From the NCBI GenBank assembly GCA_035772735.1, contig JASDFA010000007.1, positions 145,017,001 through 145,081,000 of the forward strand: a stretch of DNA of 64,000 bases, read 5' to 3'. The position numbers and the translations under genes are program-made. How positions within the stretch are numbered: position 1 is the stretch's first letter; every line of letters starts with the position of its first letter. This stretch comes from Datura wrightii. Taxonomy: Eukaryota; Streptophyta; Magnoliopsida; Solanales; Solanaceae. Shown here piece by piece: positions 12,256 to 24,499 of the stretch. Under the pieces are notes generated by a model, which did not search any database, was not told the origin of the DNA, and was given only the letters and a program-made list of their open reading frames with translations.

Positions 12256-13304
12256 AAATTTTGAGATCCCAAATATTTTTTATAGTAATTTTATGATTTT
12301 ATTTTAGTTTAGACAATATTAAAGTGTGGTAAAAAAAATATAAAAATATAAAAATATAAAAAATGTAAAAAGAAAAAGAGAGAGAGAGAGAGATTGTCTA
12401 CTCTTCAATAATAAAAATATTTTAAAACTTTAAATTAAATTACCTAAATTCTCATGTTAGTAAATATACTTTTTTTTTTTACAATAATATCAAAAATAAT
12501 ATATTATAGATACATGTCTAACACCTTATTTATCTAAATTAACTCTACCTAATATAGATAGTAATATTATTATGTGAAGTTAAAAATTTTATGTTATTTA
12601 AATATATTATATTATAAACAAGTAATATAGGAAAAAATGACTACCTAACTTCTTCTTCTTCTTCTTTTCCATATAAAGTATATTTGAGTTATAATATAAA
12701 AAATATATAAAATTTCTAATAAAATATTGATTTAGTTCACTAATTTTATTAAGCTACCTTAATTATATATAAATAACTCATACCATGCGTGTTTTAAAAT
12801 AAATAGAAGAACTAAATATTACATTAATATTACCAATAAATGTCACTCTTTATAGAGATGGCAAATGGGGTGAACAGGATTGGATGAGACAGATTAAAGG
12901 TTAAACACATTTTTTGTTCTCATCATTTTTAGTAATTAAAATTTGTTTTTTTGTTTTGTTTAATTTTTTTAAATTTTTTACTTTCCTGAAATTATTATAT
13001 AGTTATAACTTTTAAATTATATTAAGATTTATCAAAAACAGTCAAGATATAATATTAGCACGTTTTATTTTGTATGGAGTGACTAATTCTTCTAAATAAA
13101 TGAAAAGACTATTGTCAAACAACTAAAAGATGATGACAAATATAGTTAGACAACTTTTCTTTTTAAATTTAGAGAGAAAGAAACTGATAAAATTTCTAGA
13201 GAAAGATTAAAGATTAGTCAATCAAAAATATAGAGAAATAAATGGCCAAGATTGTTATAACTTATTATCGATATCATAATCATTATTTTTAAAAAAAATA
13301 ATAT

Positions 13305-14600
13305 AAATATTGATTTAAAATTAGTTTATTTTGAGAATTTTTTGTGAAAAGTACTTTTGGTGAGAATCAATTTGTGTTTGACAAATAAATTTAAAAAGTA
13401 TTTTTGAATAACAATTATTGTTTGATCAAACTTTTTAAAAGTGACACAAAAGAATTTTTGGCTCCTCTCCATTTCCTTTCTCTCCATTTTTCTCAAGTTC
13501 TTGCTTGGATTAGTGATATATGACGTAAGTTAAATTTAATGGTTAAGATTTAATTGATCAAAATAAATTCTAACCGTGGTAAAAATAATAAATACATTAT
13601 ATATTTGATTAAAAAATTATTGTAATTCCACAATCTTAGCAACATATTATATTATTCATACATAGAATAAAAAACATTCTCTCTTCCTACTTTTTTTTCT
13701 TATGCAGTATCTATCTTTTAATTTTTTTTAATTAATAATTTATTTTAATTTTTTTAAAGTTCCAAGTGAAGTTATTATCACTTTTAGCAATATATTATAA
13801 TTATTTTATCTTAACTTTTTTCAATCAAAAATTATATTAGCAAATATTTATTTTTCTTAATTAAAAAGAATTTAAGAAACAACAATACTTTCTAGTTTAT
13901 TGGGAATTCTTTTTATCTTCATCTAAATGAAAATTAAGAAATTAAAAAGGGGGAAAAATCACTTTCCACTTTTCTATTTGTTGAAAAAGTTTTAAAAGAA
14001 AAAGTAAGAAAATGATTCTTTAAAATAATATTTTTATTAGAAAAAAATGTATTCAAAAAGAAAATAAAAAATATTTTTATAAGGAAAAAAAGTATTTTTG
14101 ACCTATTAAAAATAAATTTTTATGGAAAAAATGAAGACACTTTTTAAAGTGATGATAATTCCACTTGGAACTAAAAAATAAATCGAAATATAAATTCTAT
14201 AAATTATTAATTAAAAAAAATTGAACGATAGATATTGCATAAGAAAAAAGTTGGAAGAGAGAATTTTTTTTTACTCTATATATGGACAAGACAATATGTT
14301 GCTAAGATTGTGAAATTACAATAATTTTTGAAACCAAATATATAATATATTTATCACCTTAGTTATGATTAAGAATTTATTTTGATAAATTAAATTTAAC
14401 CTAATGTCATGTGTCCCTAGTCCAAGTAAGAACTTGGAAGAAACGGAGAGGAGCCTAATCCTTTTTTTTTTAAACGTTTTTCAAATAAGTATTTTTAGGG
14501 AGAAACTATTTTTTGTAAGCTTTTTGAAAAATAGCTTCTGCTACTTTTTAAAAACACTTATTTTCTCTCAAATACCTGGTCAACCACCTTATTTTTTTAT
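13305..14600. mobile_element. Older MITE copy split by a foldback insertion
   Basis: Sequence at 13310..13445 and 14465..14590 corresponds to the left and right parts of the MITE at 9732..10106. Shared phrases include 'tttgtgtttgacaaataaatt', 'attgtttgatcaaactttt' and 'aaatagcttctgctactttt'. The two halves are separated by the foldback element 13460..14455, which gives the order of insertion. Confidence 0.55.
13460..14455. mobile_element. Foldback MITE with long inverted arms
   Basis: The left end GGCTCCTCTCC (13460) is the exact reverse complement of the right end GGAGAGGAGCC (14445..14455). The arms (about 13460..13800 and 14145..14455) are inverted copies over roughly 300 bp, for example 'aagttccaagtgaagttatt' against 'aattccacttggaact', and 'cttatgcagtatctatc' against 'gatagatattgcataag'. 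The centre is AT-rich. About 1 kb, with no coding capacity. Confidence 0.75.
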
Positions 14601-14917
14601 ATCTCTCTCTTTTTTTTTTCCCTCAAAACAGTTTCTGGAGCTCTGGAAATCTTTTTTGAAATATCGATGTGTGTGATGGCAGTTTCTCCTAGAGACAATA
14701 TAAAATTTGGATTGAAATTTTTGCCAAAATATAGAAAGCTAACCATTCAACATCTATCTATATAAAAAGAAAGAGGAAAAATAATGTCATGACTTCAAAG
14801 TGCTATCACCATAAAAGTTTGGAGTTTGAAAATTAAATTAAAATAAAAAATTCATAAATAAAAAATTAAAATTAACTAATTTAATTCAAAGTCAAAGAGA
14901 ATAGCGCAAAGAGAAAG

Positions 14918-15978
14918 AGACCTCAACAAATAGTTTGGGGTGATTAAGACATTTGAATCTGAATGTATATCTGAATGATTAAGATATTATCTTTAGATCT
15001 AAACACTGAGCGTTTTTTCTCAATATTTGAATGTGTATACTTTATTTATTGTAAATAAATTATATACAATTCAAATAAAAAATAATTAAATATCATAAAA
15101 ATATAAATTTAATAAAATAAATTTATTATTTGATAAATAATAAAATATTTATATTTATTAGTGATGATGGTGGTAAAAATAAGAGTAGGTACTTGCAGCT
15201 CGTTCACTGTCTACTAAATGAGCCTTCACTGTCCGCCTGACCCTTTGGTGGTGATAGTTGCTAGTAATGGTGGTGGTGATAGTTGCTAGTAATGGTGGTG
15301 GTGATAGTTGTGATGATGGGGGTGGTTGGTGTTGTAGTGACTGGCGTGATGGTGGTGGCGATAATTGTGATGATGGAGACGGTTGGTGTTGAAGTGGCTG
15401 ACATGAAGGTGGCGATTAGTAGTGATGGTTGTGATGGTAAACTTAGTTAACATTAATTAGTAGTTGGTGGTCTTGATGGTGGTGGCTGAAGAATGTGTGG
15501 TATTATAGTTGGTGGCGGTGCTAATTGTGATGGTGGAGGTAGTTGGTAGTAGGGATTGACCGCAGTGGTGGTAGTGACTATAGGTGTGGCGGCGGCGGCG
15601 GCGGCGACTGTAAAAGTGAATGTAACTATAATAATGATAGAGGTGGTATTTGTGGTAATGGCTGACAGTAGTGGTTGTTGACAATGGTGGCGGAAGTTGG
15701 TGATAGTGGTTGGTGGTTGGCTACGGTAATGATGGTAGTGGTTGTGATGACACAGGTAGCTAGTGGTGATGGCTGGTGGTTTGGACATAATAGTGGTGAA
15801 AATTATCCACACAAGCATACCTCTTAATAATATTAAGACTTTGTTCCAAATCTTAATGATTAAGATCAATTCAGACCAAATAAATGCTGAAATCTTAATG
15901 AAAATAAATACACTTAATGGTCTAAGGTTTGAACCATTCAAATCCAAATCTCCATTAAGTGAAAACAAATGAGGTCTT
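14918..15978. mobile_element. Decayed element with triplet-rich core (copy 3, inverted)
   Basis: Left end AGACCTCAACAAAT at about 14918 and right end AAACAAATGAGGTCTT at about 15966..15977 form short inverted termini. The flanks agagaaag and agagactt resemble an imperfect 8-bp target duplication, as in hAT elements. The core 15230..15790 is rich in GGTGRT triplets, the complement of the cores of copies 1 and 2, and includes a (GGC)n run near 15588. The long Ser/Thr/His-rich frame on the minus strand here is compositional. Confidence 0.5.
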
Positions 15979-16552
15979 AGAGACTTGAGAGCGTAGTTCT
16001 AATTTATTGGAAAATATATTTAAGTTATGAATTTAAGATAAATGAGATTTTAAATTTTAATTTTTACTTTACAAAAGCTATTTTTAAAATGTGTTTTATA
16101 TGTCTGGGTCATCTGTTGAAACAAACGTGTACGTGATAGAATCAATGGTTTTTAACGAACCACAAATATATTATTTTGTGAAAAATATTTAAATTATTTA
16201 ATAAGTAACTTGTGGTGTGAGTAGCTTCATGCCATGGCGTCGGGACATTGGTATATATACACACAACAACACCTCACTATAATAGTCATAAAATTTTCAG
16301 ACAAACATTGCCACTATAATGAGGTTTGATTGTATAATAGTTAATAAGGTCCAAACTAATGTTCAACAGGAGCACTACATATCTCAAGACAATCTACACT
16401 CAAGATTTGTCATTAACAATAGTGAAGGAGATTAACACAATACCCCGGATGAGTCCATGACAACAAATATAAATTTTCAAAAGTATACTACGGCAGCATG
16501 TATAAGGCCCATAACATATTAGGGCAAAATATATATGTCCCTAAGATATTAT
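15979..16552. other. Intergenic, nothing recognised
   Basis: Moderately AT-rich sequence between two DNA transposon remnants. It includes the phrase 'attgccactataatgaggtttgattgtataata', reminiscent of degraded transposon ends. No coding or RNA gene signal is visible. Confidence 0.4.
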
Positions 16553-16978
16553 CAGGGGTAGAGCTACCCTTTTCCGAAGGGTGTCAAGTGACACCCCTTC
16601 GTCAGAAATTTATATGGTATATATAGATTAAATTTTAATTTTATAGGTATATATTTCAGTTTTGACACTTTTAGATGAAGGCTTAGCTCAATGGTTAAAG
16701 AGATGCAAAACTTTTCTTAAAGTTGTGTGTTCTATCCCCTCTTGCAATAAAAGTATAAATTTCTCTTTTTTTGTTGTGAGCCCATTTTAAGAGGTCATAA
16801 CCATCAGAAATCATGAATGGCCTGATAGATATTCTTAATAAGTAGTCCGTTTCTTTGAGCTTGTTCTAGCTATGATTCTCCCGTGTTATTAGATTTGTCA
16901 GTTTCTATAGTTGAGTGCGTTTTTTTTTAGTTTCTTTATATTTGACACCCTTTAATAAAAATTATGGCTCTGCCACTA
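16553..16978. mobile_element. Non-autonomous hAT-like element with 8-bp target duplication
   Basis: The left terminus CAGGGGTAGAGC and the reverse complement of the right terminus (TAGTGGCAGAGC) match at 9 of 12 positions. The element is flanked by gatattat (16545..16552) and catattat (16979..16986), an 8-bp duplication with one mismatch, the size expected of hAT insertions. Internal phrases such as 'gacacccttt...ggctctgcc' are common in Solanaceae elements of this kind. 426 bp, no transposase. Confidence 0.75.
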
Positions 16979-17847
16979 CATATTATGGCATTGTGTGTAT
17001 GTCCCTAGAATTGATTCAATTGTGGATGCGAGCCGTTGCATTGTATGTGGAGATTGACTTTCAAAAGAGTCTTTATCATTTAGTTGTCAATTTCGTTTCT
17101 TTTGTGATTATACTCAAGTTTTTTATAATTCTCTTAGATACTCATGGTTCGGTGTATGATTTGAACAAAAATTTTAAATTCAATATTTTGAGATACTAAT
17201 TGTTTGTAATTCAACTTATCAAACTGTTTAGATACTTATTTATTTTATTTAAAAAATGCGAAATAATGATTAAAATATGCAAATTGAGTTCACCTAATTT
17301 ATATCTATATATCTATATAAAGGAGGGACTTATGCCCGCCTGCATGTCATGTCTCACAGTTCAAAAATCTCATTTATCTTTTTTTCTATATTTTCTTCTT
17401 TTTTTTCTTGTCTGTTCATAAAAAAAAAAGAAGAAAACCTAACAACCACATTTATTCATTATGATAATTGACGCCTCTTCCTCTAATAATTTCTGCCAAA
17501 AATGCTTGCTTCCTCTCTTCTTCCTTTTCCTCCCTCTCTGCACCTTCTTCCACGCCTTTCTCTATCTCATATTTAAAAGAGTTAGAGATAAGTTGATACA
17601 TCAAATTTTAGGAATAGTTGATCAAAAGAAATTTTCTTCTAATCCCTTTTACATCAATGGAGGAATATTAGTGCAGTAGAAAGAAGTTGCAACAAACTTG
17701 GCTATAACATTGAATTTATTTTAGGGATTACTACCTCAATAGAGGATAAAGGACAATGATTATTCTTTCCGATTAGAGGTTCTGCCCAAATTTACTACTC
17801 ACCATCGAGATAAATCTTCTCTTTCTCTTTTTGTGATTTTTGGTTTT

Positions 17848-17851
<4 letters not shown>

Positions 17852-17911
<60 letters not shown>
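17852..17911. repeat. (TA)n microsatellite
   Basis: About 30 uninterrupted TA units inside the truncated Helitron-like copy. The neighbouring repeat copy at 18140 lacks them, so this is a local expansion. Confidence 0.95.
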
Positions 17912-17913
<2 letters not shown>

Positions 17914-18784
17914 GATGTTTCATGTATCTTTTCCCAATCCCTTTTACATTAATGGAGGAAGAAATAGTGCAGTAGAAAGAAGTTGAAATGAAACTTGGTT
18001 GTAACATTGAATTTATTTTCGGAATTACTACTTCAACAAAGGATAAGGGACAAAGATTATTCTTCTTGCCCAAATTTACTCCTCGCCACCAAGGTAAATA
18101 TTCTCTTTTCTCTTTTTGTGATTTTTAGTTATTTTTTTTAATGTCTAGTTGATATTTCATGTATCTTTAAATTTATATTCTCAAATTTCTACCTGATTTA
18201 GGTTTATTATATAATTAAAATAAATGTATCTTTTCATTAATTTATTGCCTATTTATGAGATTCATTTTATCTTTAATAAAATATATAAAAATTACATTTT
18301 ACACTTGAAGGATTTTAGTAATACCTATTCTGTTGGCATTTTAGGAAAATAAGACGCGGAGTTTTGATATACAAAAGTTTCGTGTTCTTCCATCCTTCTA
18401 TTTCTGCTAGACTGGAACCACACAATTAGTTGGAGTCCTCTAAGAGTTTGGACAGTCCTAACAATAATTATTTATTTAAGAATAAGAGCGAATGTTTCTT
18501 TTGAGTTTTGTCAAGGTACTTAGAATTAGAATAATTAGATGCTTAAAACAGTTTCATGATAAGTTCTACACTTTCTTTTAAAGGTAAGAACATGAGCCCC
18601 TACCTTGAAGATTAATAAGATATTGCATACCAGCTACTACTTACCAATCACTTTCATAATAAATATAATAATTATTTTTATTGTCTATCATAGGAAAGAC
18701 AGTCAGAATTGACTATCAATCTTGTTCCACATAATTTTTTATTTGTAATTATATAGCACGTGATTTTTGGTTTAAACTTGAAAA

Positions 18785-18968
18785 GAGCAGGCTAGTGCAT
18801 TGAGATCCCGCTATGAGTGTGTTCGGGGAAACGACCAGATCAAATTGGGTCTTATTTATGCAATATTACCTAGGATTATTGCAAGAGGCTATTTTGTAAC
18901 TTGAACCTGTAACCTAGTCATATGACGACAACTTTTATAGTTACGTCAAGACTCGCCCAATGTTGGCT
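18785..18968 (-). mobile_element. tRNA-derived SINE remnant
   Basis: Read on the minus strand, the segment starts near 18965 with 'gcgagtcttgacgtaacta' and contains a B-box-like GGTTCAAGTT. It continues through 'tcttgcaataatcctaggta' to 'gatctcaatgcactagcctgc'. This order matches the short plant SINEs widespread in Solanaceae (gene-like A and B boxes, about 180 bp), judged from memory. An inverted copy lies at 23808..23990 at the same place in the paired Helitron, so insertion preceded the duplication. Confidence 0.6.
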
Positions 18969-19010
18969 TAAATGAAAACCAAATAAAATTTTGAATTTTA
19001 AGAACACCAA

Positions 19011-19923
19011 TCATAAATATATACATCAGCATGCTTCTAAAGCCTCCATTCCCATTTTTCTTTTTTGTGGTTCTTTTGATTATTTTTTTATTTTTAAAAT
19101 TATTTTATTAACTCATTTATTTAATTATTGTTGTCATTTAATATTATCACAGTGTATAGAGAGTATTAAATATAACACATTTAACATAATTTAGAAAAAA
19201 ATTATAATTAAGAGAGTTAAAAGAATAATTTTTTAAAATATTCTTTTTTAATATAACACATCTAAATCTATCTATCTATATATAATATAAAGTTATACAT
19301 TAGAGAAGTGATGTGGTACCTTTCTTTTGACAAAGATTCTATTTATATTTTTTCTCATTTTCTTTGGATAATTTTTCTCACATTTCTATTTACTCATTAT
19401 TGTACAAAAATAAATGTGTCAATTACTACTCGCTCTATTTATTTTTATTTTATTGTAAAAAATTAGATATCTCAAAATTTACTACTCCACTTATTTTTAC
19501 TTTTTATTGTAATATTCAAACCGTAAATATTTACTACTGCAGCATTTCATTTTCTCTATAAAGAATAAAAATATGTTAAAATGATATGTGTGTGTGCGTG
19601 TGTCATGTTACTATATAAGTGGGAAGCCCCTTAATTGAAAAGTTCAATTATCAAAATATCTATTAAATAATAAACGACCATTTAATCCTTTAATTAAACA
19701 CTACTTCTATTAATAATTTTGTACAAAAAAAAAGTATATATATATATATATATATAAGACCCAAAGTATAAAATTAAAAGACCAAAATAACCATCATAAG
19801 TTAAATGACATTTTTGCCCTTCAATCAAATAACAATTCTATAACATTTTTGTGTAGAATTGTAAATAAACGTCCCACATTAATTATCTTTTTCTATTTTT
19901 GATCCCCTCATTTATTAATTGAA
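19011..19923. other. AT-rich spacer between the two Helitron-like copies
   Basis: No gene. It contains (TC/TA)-rich 'tctatctatctatatataatataaag' at about 19266, which resembles another Helitron 5' start but has no matching 3' end here, then a short (TG)n tract near 19586 and a (TA)n tract near 19737. Confidence 0.4.
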
Positions 19924-19936
19924 CTAGTAAAAGTAT

Positions 19937-19951
19937 CCGCACTTCGCGCGG
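19937..19951 (-). other. Helitron 3' terminal hairpin
   Basis: On the minus strand CCGCGC-GAA-GTGCGG can pair as a six-base stem (one G-T wobble) with a three-base loop. It is followed by ATACTTTTACTAG, which ends the element. Its strong GC content contrasts sharply with the AT-rich surroundings. Confidence 0.7.
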
Positions 19952-22900
19952 TCATTTGAAACCACTGACTTTATGAAATAATACTTTTATAAATTTAATC
20001 AAAGTAAAGCAAATAGATTAAATAATAAATATGCGTGCAAAATAACTTTATAAATTAAATAAATGACAAATATAAATTTATTTCTTTTAATTAGCACTAA
20101 CACTTTCTCTTTTTATAGTATCAAGCCATAAAAATATGATATCTACAATATGAAGAAAATCTATCAGCCTTTAGAACTACAATAATATATACCTTACATA
20201 TGAAATTACATAGTAACAAACGTTAATTGAGAAAAAAAAATGATAGTAACATATTATCATTCATCCTTGAATTAATCATCTTTGATTTTACTTTATTATT
20301 TAGCCTTTTGCTTTCTGAAAGTGTTAATATTTGAAATTTTAGAAGAATTAAATGAATGTCAACGCGAAATATTAAATTTTCTTAATAAATAAATAATTAT
20401 TGATAAAAGGAATAATAGAAAGGTGAAAAAAAAAGTGAATAGATAAGTTTCAACTTAATATTTTCTTGTAAAAAGTTCACCCCTCCCTTTTGCATTACAT
20501 ATATCATTTAAATGTTCCCTCATTTAAATGGCCCAAAAGAAATTATTAAAATAAAAAATAAAAGGGAGTAGATGTCATGATTGGACAAAAAATCAACTAA
20601 TTATATATACTTGAAGGGAAAAAATATTTCAATAAATTAATAAGTTCCTTAGGTGCTTTATAATAAATCAAGATACCAAAGTGATAGAGTTCAATGTAAA
20701 ACTATACTTTTATTTCAATGTTAGTCCAGAAATACACATCTATTACTTTAAGAAGCATTTACAACTTGCAGTATAATTTAAAATTCTATCCACACATCTC
20801 TGCTGAATGTGAGCAAATAATTTATTGTATAGTAAATCAAAATCAAATTTACGTACATGAAATGGGCGAACAACCGGATCCTTAATTCATATTAAGTTCC
20901 GTTTATGACATGTCAAATGGCACTTACATGTTGAAAATTTCAAATGCATAAATGTTTTAACCAACAAAACAAGAACTACGATATGAGTATTCGTCTCAAC
21001 AACTTGAAATGGATGCTCTACTCTAAGACGTAATGTGGTTTACCCTTTTCTAGATTACGTGCATAGCTAGAGTTTACTATATACTATATCTGGATTCAAC
21101 TATGTTGTATTTTTATGGCTTGATATGTCTTGGGACTACCGAAGTTTAACTCCAGTCATGTTCCTAAATGGGTCGTCCGACACAACATCCTTTAAGCCAT
21201 GTCAAAATTTTGTTACTTCTCGTCTTCTTGTCATGGTTCATTGAACATATCAAAGGATGATAAGGTTTTTAAGGTCTTTACTTTTTTACCATAGGCATAC
21301 CAAATTTGAATTTATTTTCAAGAGATATCAGTATAGATCTTTAAAGAAAATTTCGATTGTACCTTTAACAATTTCAGTAGCGAAAACTTAGCGCAAATGC
21401 TCAATTAGCATATACTTCAGATATCAATTCATAGGTCTATAAATGACATTGATCTTCAATGTATATCCTACCACCATTACGCCAAAAAAATATATAAAAA
21501 TTAGATAACCCAGAAACTACTATAGACTAATGCATGCAACAATACAAGTATACATAGAATTAGAGTAGGAACGTTCACTATTCCAAAATAAGAAGGAAAA
21601 ATTATTCCATTGTGGTTTTTCTGGATGGAACTTAGCTATCTATATTTTATGTGATCCTATTTAATGAGGAATATTTGCTTCTATATTCATGTCCAGGGTA
21701 AAAAAAATTTAAGTAATAGACACAATCTCTTATTATATCTTTAACAGGCTTCTTATTGTTCAAAAGCTGATGTAAATAATTGCTAGCTATAATAATAGAA
21801 ATGTGACTTCTGCAGACTGCAGTACCGAAGTCATATAGATGATTAAAAATATCTAACCTTTAAAAAAATTAGATCTATCTCTTCCAAAAATAAAACTCAA
21901 CAAAAGCAACTATATATAGAGGCCAGATCTAAAAAAATCAGAAATTTATCAAACTCACTAACTCAACAACTGAAGGTTCAAAAAATCAGCTCAATAGAAA
22001 AAAAAAGATAATTTTTCAGAAAATCGCCAAAATAGATGGATAAAGGACATAGAACTTTTACAAATCTGTTGTAGAAGCCAAAAGGGAGAAAAGAATTGAA
22101 CCCCGATAAAAATCTTTGAAAGTCATCAAAGCTTTCTTTTTCTTCCTTTTTTCTTGTACTTTATAAGATTTTCTCTAATCTTTTTGCCCCTCTATAGTCT
22201 TAGATTGGAGATTTTTGTTTTAGCTTTTACAAATCAAATTAACTCAATTTACGAGAGATATAAAGTAAGATTAAATAAAATGAAGAAAGATTATTAACAA
22301 ATTTCAATACATGTTATTAACATATTTCAATACCTTGGTGAAATAATGAAGCAATAAGAATTATCTTATACTTTTAAATGTAAAATTTGCTGAACAGCTC
22401 TGTGACCCTCATGAATGCTGGTTGTAACTTGATCATTGATAACCTCTGTAAAATTCAATACAATATGAAAATTCAATAAAAAATGCTTGATTTTTTGGTT
22501 AATAAAATTTATTTTTACTCTACAAATGTTAAGAATACCAACAATATAGCATTGACACAACTCAAGTAGGTTGAAGTATAGAAATACAACGGAGATCTTA
22601 TCTCCAAGAACTTAATTATACTAACAACATATATTTTCTTATAGAGATAAAAAACGATACAGAAAGTACGTCACATGCAATTTTCAATTTGCTAGAAGAT
22701 TAAAAGAAGAACTTTATAGCTTCTCCATTTGAAAAAACTATAGAAAATTCAAGATTTACTCAAGTTTAAGCAAATGAATCGTTAAGTGCTATTAGCCATA
22801 ACTTAAGGGAACAACTTCAATGCGGAATACTAATTTTGGTTGGTCATTAAGAACCTCTTGAAAAGAGAAGCAACATAATAATTCGGTGACATATTCACTT

Positions 22901-23807
22901 CAAGGGTAAAACATCTTATTGATATATGTAAATCTTTTTTCCAACACAAATGTCAGCATCAAGTTATCTTGAATCCACACATCAAGGAGCAAATCAAAAT
23001 TGAACTGCTAGTAAGAATTTAATGCAAATGTGTAAGAGTAACTTGGTGATCAATGATATAAGAAAGTATCAATAGTTCACTCCAGATAATATTTTCAATA
23101 AAAATATTAGCACATTTAGTTCACGTGACTCCTTTATAAAGCAAGATTAGAGCTTCTCTGTTGTATGTGTGTGTTGTTCAACATCAAAATTTAAGGACAT
23201 GATATCTAACATCAAAATAACTGCGGTGACAAAGTTCACACAAAATTATTATTCTTATCCTTCTTTAATAAGTGCAATTGAAGACCAATTACACAAACAC
23301 ATAGAGAGTTATATAGAGTATTTAGTATTTTTAAATAAATAAGTATTCAAGAAATTAGAGGAAGAGACGCAATTTTTAAGATTAGTAAATGTGGTTTCTG
23401 ATTTTTTTAAAAATAGAACAGTCAGAAAAAAAAAAAGGACTTAGCTTATTTTTGTTGCTTTTCTAATAAGATGAGAAAAAGAATTCTCTCATGTAATGAT
23501 GAGTGATGGGTCCAATATAATACTATAAGTATTTGATTTCACAGTTCATTCCATTTTGTGCAGCTGGTCAAGAAAAGAAGAGATGCAAGTACAGAGAATT
23601 GTTATGAATTTTTATCATCCCATTAATGTATCAAAATGGGATAAAACCGTAAAATTTTTCGTTCTTACTCTTTTTTATTCATTTTTGAAAATAGAGGCGG
23701 CTCAAAGTTGTAACCAAAAGTTTTACTTGCTTATATATATAAATTATTTGTGTTCTTAAAATTCAAAATTTTATTTTAGTTTTCAAATTTAAGCCAACAT
23801 TGGGCAA

Positions 23808-23990
23808 GTCTTGAGGTAACTATAAAAGTTGTCGTCGTATGATCAGGTTACAGATTCAAGTTACGAAACAAGCTCTTGCAATAATGTAAAGTAATATTAT
23901 ATAAATAAGACCCAATTTGATCTGATCCTTGCCTCGAACACACTCATAACGGGTTCCCAATGCACTGGCCTGTTCTTTTTAAGGTTAAAC
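23808..23990 (+). mobile_element. tRNA-derived SINE remnant, inverted copy
   Basis: Counterpart of the minus-strand SINE at 18785..18968, read on the plus strand: 'gcaagtcttgaggtaactataa', then 'tcaggttacagattcaagtt', then 'aacgggttcccaatgcactgg'. It lies inside the complete Helitron-like element at the matching position. Confidence 0.6.
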
Positions 23991-24499
23991 CAAATGTCAC
24001 GTGCTATATAATTACCAACAAATATTATATGGAATAAGATTGATAACCAAGTTTGTCTGTCTTTTTAATGATAGACAATAAAAATAATTATTATATTCAT
24101 TATGAAAGTGATTGGTAAGTAGTGGCAGGTATGCAATATCTCATCAATTTTCGGGGGAGAGACTCATGTTCTTACACTTAAAAGAAAGTGTAGAACTTAT
24201 CCTGAAACTGTTTTAAACATTTAATTTTTTAAATTCTAAATACATTGACAAAACTAAAAAAAACACTTCCTCTTATTCTTAAATACATAATTATTGTTAG
24301 AACTGTCCAAACTCCTAAAGGGCTCCAACTTATTGTGTGGTTGCAGTCTAGCAGAAACAGAAGAGCAGAAGAACCTGAAACTTTTGTATGTCAAAACTTC
24401 GCGTCTTATTTTCCTAAAATTCCAACAGAACATGTGTTAATAAAATCCTTCAAGTGTAAGAATGTGTTTTTTGTATATTTCGTGAAAGATTAAATGACT

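Larger units (their letters stand above)
10491..13300. repeat. Second and third (partial) copies of the invertase upstream segment
   Basis: Copy 2 starts at about 10485 and runs to about 13150. The third copy, about 13150..13290, also contains sequence matching the invertase 5' UTR ('agagaaagaaactgat'). It lacks the roughly 25 bp carrying the TATA box and has no coding exon attached. The remainder is AT-rich and non-coding. Confidence 0.55.
17304..19010 (+). mobile_element. Helitron-like element, 5' part only
   Basis: Starts TCTATATATCTATATAAAGG after an A, like the 5' end of the complete copy on the other strand (start at 26819). The two match, in inverted orientation, through 'aggagggactt', the Ser/Phe-rich stretch near 17461, the 'ggtaaatcttctct' repeats (17806 and 18089) and a SINE remnant, until about 19010. 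No 3' hairpin/CTAG end was found on this strand, so the copy is truncated. The frame at 17461..17679 has a counterpart in the other copy but no recognisable domain. Confidence 0.6.

Noticed and set aside
15453..15968. 171-codon minus-strand open frame rich in Thr, His and Ala
   Set aside because: Same triplet-repeat composition in the inverted copy of the element; it spans the element core and terminus and has no recognisable domain.
17461..17679. 72-codon frame with a counterpart in the inverted copy (near 26530..26660)
   Set aside because: Conserved only because both are copies of the same Helitron-like element; short, without domain, and not maintained in frame between copies.
19266..19300. 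Possible additional Helitron 5' end (TCTATCTATCTATATATAATAT)
   Set aside because: No matching hairpin/CTAG end on the plus strand could be found, and TCTA/TA-rich text is common here.
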